In this document: in pieces, positions 62,101 through 64,000 of the stretch | Position numbering within the stretch: the stretch's first letter is position 1 | Layout of the letters: each line of letters starts with the position of its first letter | Origin: Panonychus citri | Taxonomy: Eukaryota; Arthropoda; Arachnida; Trombidiformes; Tetranychidae | Assembly: GCF_014898815.1 (NCBI RefSeq) | Contig: NW_026515506.1 | Location: 620,001 to 684,000, forward strand | DNA: 64,000 nt | Reading direction: 5' to 3' | Program-made: the position numbers and the translations under genes | The notes under the pieces: model-generated | Database searches by the model: none | What the model was told of the DNA's origin: nothing | The model's input: only the letters and a program-made list of their open reading frames with translations

Positions 62101-63578
62101 ATACATTTGTTTCCTATCAGAATTACCTGGTTATCCTGTTATGATTGTTAATTGTTGATATAATTGTAAAACCGATTGTCTGTCAATTTAGTGATGAGAA
62201 AAAAAATAAATAAATAGAGATTCAATGATCACTAATTAGCACAATTAACAATTAATTGTGAAGGTAATTGTAACCATAGAGGTGAAAATTGAATGTGGTG
62301 TTGTTTTTGTTGTTGCTACTCAAAAGTAAACTTGATAATTTGATGTAATCATTTTTTTTTTACCAATTTCTTGCTATCTGCTTGGTAATTGTGATTAGCT
62401 TGTTGTTAAATTGATGATTTACTTTGATTGTTCAGTTTAATTGATGAAGTGCGGAAAAAAATGATTAAACACTTACTCTGTTCATAACCTCTTTTAGCTT
62501 GTCAGGCCTCGGAACGGGTGAGGAGACTCGAGGTGGTTGTTGCCAAGTTGGATCTCGAACATGTCGAAGGTAAGATCCAATCGGATAGTCGTGAATTGGC
62601 TTTGGTTTGGGTGTGACCACGGGGAAAGTCCGATGAGGCTGAAATGGAAAAGAATAGAAGAAAATTTATAAATAAATAAATCAAAAGAGTTTAAGGTTAA
62701 GAGGTTATTGGAATATGTAAATAAAGAAAAACATCTTGGCTTGTGGAGAGAATTTTTTTTTTCTCTTTTGTATCCAATTGATTTTCTTTCTCTCTGGTAA
62801 ATAGAAAGATTTAGATTCTTACTACTGATTAGAAGTTATTCTATTTTGAATAATAGATCCTTGGATACTTTCAACAACAGAATCAGAATTATAATCAGTA
62901 AATTGTTGTCAATTTGCCAAAAAAAGAAAAACAATTTCTTAAGAAAATGGAGAAACTGAAAATCAAGAGTTTCCAAAATTCTAAGTAATTTTCTAACGAT
63001 TTCTAACCATTCACCTTGACAAATGTTCACCAAGAGGACACTCTCAATGAATTAAAGTTCATATAATCACAATTAGAAGAAAAAATCAACAAAAAACTTA
63101 ATCACAATTAAAATTTGAATGGAAACAAAAATCACTAATTAAGAAGCGAAAGAAAACACACTACACGTGCTGCCATCTATTGGAAGAGAATTAAACTAAA
63201 ATCGAACTTAAATTTCGTTGAAATTTTAATGTATCGAAAAGCGGAAAGTAAATGTTGCAATTATGGAATATTATTAGTTGGGAATGTTTTTCTTTTCGAT
63301 AAATTATAATTTTTCTCGATAATTACCTGATTAACTACAGCCAATCGTTCTCGTTGCTTCTCCTGTTGGTATAAAACTTTCTCTTGTTCACTTTGAGTGG
63401 GTCCATTTAGGTGGGTATCGAAGTGTGGAATCACTCCCACCGAGGGAAGAATAGGTCGATATGTCGGGGTAGCGGAAGTGGGAGTGGGAGAGGTTGATGA
63501 TGAAAATGATGGTGTAGTTAATGAAGATGAAGATGGATGATAAATAGATGAAGATGCGGGAGGCTGCCAAGTTGACAT
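59174..63578 (-). CDS. Zasp/PDLIM-family protein with ZM motif (short form or 5'-incomplete)
   Basis: Z-disc/integrin-site scaffold of the Zasp (PDZ-ZM-LIM) family. Minus-strand exons: 63578-63327, 62638-62477, 60250-60153 and 59576-59174, giving 304 aa in phase. Exon 1 is Ser/Thr/Pro-rich and ends in a charged helix (EKVLYQQEKQRERLAVVNQ). Exon 2 has PIGSYLRHVRDPTWQQPP. Exon 3 carries the ZM motif: DLDAEKVVHLQYNSPLNVYS followed by RDSIAETL, matching the family's QYNSP-L-YS pattern. Exon 4 has a Gln/His run and KSPTWQLIQEQESAKAYGP, ending DHPAY. No PDZ or LIM domain is visible. ATG 63578 may be a real start of a short isoform, or exon 1 may instead begin at the CAG acceptor just after it (CCTCCC...), with PDZ exons beyond the right edge. 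Zasp66-like is my best guess. Confidence 0.83.
63167..63183 (-). promoter_or_regulatory. CTCF-like motif with adjacent E-box in Zasp-like intron 1
   Basis: On the minus strand CCAATAGATGGCAGCAC contains the AGATGGCAGC core, and a CACGTG E-box overlaps at 63164-63169. It lies 144 bp into the first intron. The role is inferred. Confidence 0.35.
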
Positions 63579-64000
63579 TGAGACGAGTTATAAAGGTGAT
63601 TAGATTGAGATTAAACTAATATTTCCTTATCCAAATTGATGAAAGAAAAAGAGAAAAATAAAAAATAAAAACAAATTAACGATCAATTAAACCAATAAAA
63701 GGACAAGATGATAAAAGGAAATTAAATGATAATAATCAGAGAAGAAGAAGAAGATTAAATATAAAAACCTACCTGAGATTATAAATCGTAACAATTAGAA
63801 TGATGAACGTTGATGATATGGAAAAAGGAAAAGTCGAAATGCTAATCAACTAATTCGGTTGTTGATCACCTCGGATGTAAATTGTGAGAATGATTAAAGA
63901 TTTCAAGCTAAATGATTTCAAGGTAATTCAAACTACTTGTTGCTCCTGATCATCATCATGAGCATCCTAAGGATCATGTTCAGTTACCATGCACTAAATT
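63579..64000. other. Upstream region of Zasp-like gene at right edge
   Basis: A possible untranslated exon ends at a consensus minus-strand donor (CTCAG/GTAGGT) near 63773, which would splice close to the start codon. No PDZ-coding exon is seen before the window ends. Confidence 0.35.

Noticed and set aside
1..64000. CRISPR arrays, operons, phage or viral genes
   Set aside because: Nothing of this kind seen; the window is spliced animal nuclear DNA, and its repeats are microsatellites, duplicated gene pieces and one inverted-repeat element.

Overview
The window is eukaryotic nuclear DNA. It is very AT-rich, with spliced genes (GT-AG introns from about 80 bp to 4.5 kb), one eukaryotic tRNA, and proteins of animal and specifically arthropod type: moesin, a clip-domain serine protease homolog, an NRF-6-like acyltransferase, an opsin, a Zasp/PDLIM protein with a ZM motif, and TBC1D25. 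I infer an arthropod, possibly a mite or other chelicerate; the species cannot be fixed from the sequence alone.

Layout, left to right. Moesin 5' end (-, 1-341, runs off the left edge) with an NRF-1-type promoter palindrome. tRNA-Asp (-, 2643-2714). GMC oxidoreductase (+, 4605-11775, 6 exons). NRF-6-like membrane acyltransferase (-, 12746-15965, 11 exons). Catalytically dead clip-domain serine protease homolog (-, 16477-18545). SCCPDH-like oxidoreductase (-, 18859-21456). A mosaic of gene fragments (20568-24523). C2H2 zinc-finger gene with nine fingers (+, 26060-28424). A second copy of the SCCPDH-exon-1/Vti1b block (29468-31570), including the main Vti1b SNARE gene (-, 30883-31612). TBC1D25 RabGAP (+, 33287-40710). 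Opsin (-, 42321-48192). An unrecognised secreted Asn/Pro/Gln-rich protein (+, 50439-52172). An unrecognised single-pass membrane protein (-, 53139-55465). A Zasp-like ZM-motif gene (-, 59174-63578).

The most unusual part is 20568-31612. A block holding SCCPDH exon 1, its upstream DNA and the Vti1b gene exists twice, about 8.9 kb apart. The left copy keeps a complete SCCPDH gene, but its Vti1b is split by a Ras-like GTPase fragment and a 320-bp inverted-repeat element, carries a stop codon, and is joined to a copied piece of the NRF-6-like gene. The right copy keeps Vti1b nearly whole but has only exon 1 of SCCPDH.

In four genes (serine protease homolog, zinc finger, Vti1b copy B, TBC1D25), and perhaps in the Ras-like fragment, the reading frame is broken by what looks like a single missing base, three times in or next to a short homopolymer. 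That pattern suggests residual long-read assembly errors rather than four or five independent pseudogenes, so frame-dependent statements about those genes are conditional.

Introns and intergenic DNA are saturated with short words such as CAATTAA and TTAATTG plus GA and GAT microsatellites. Several coding exons carry long Ser/Asn/Gln runs made of TCA, AAT and CAA codons.
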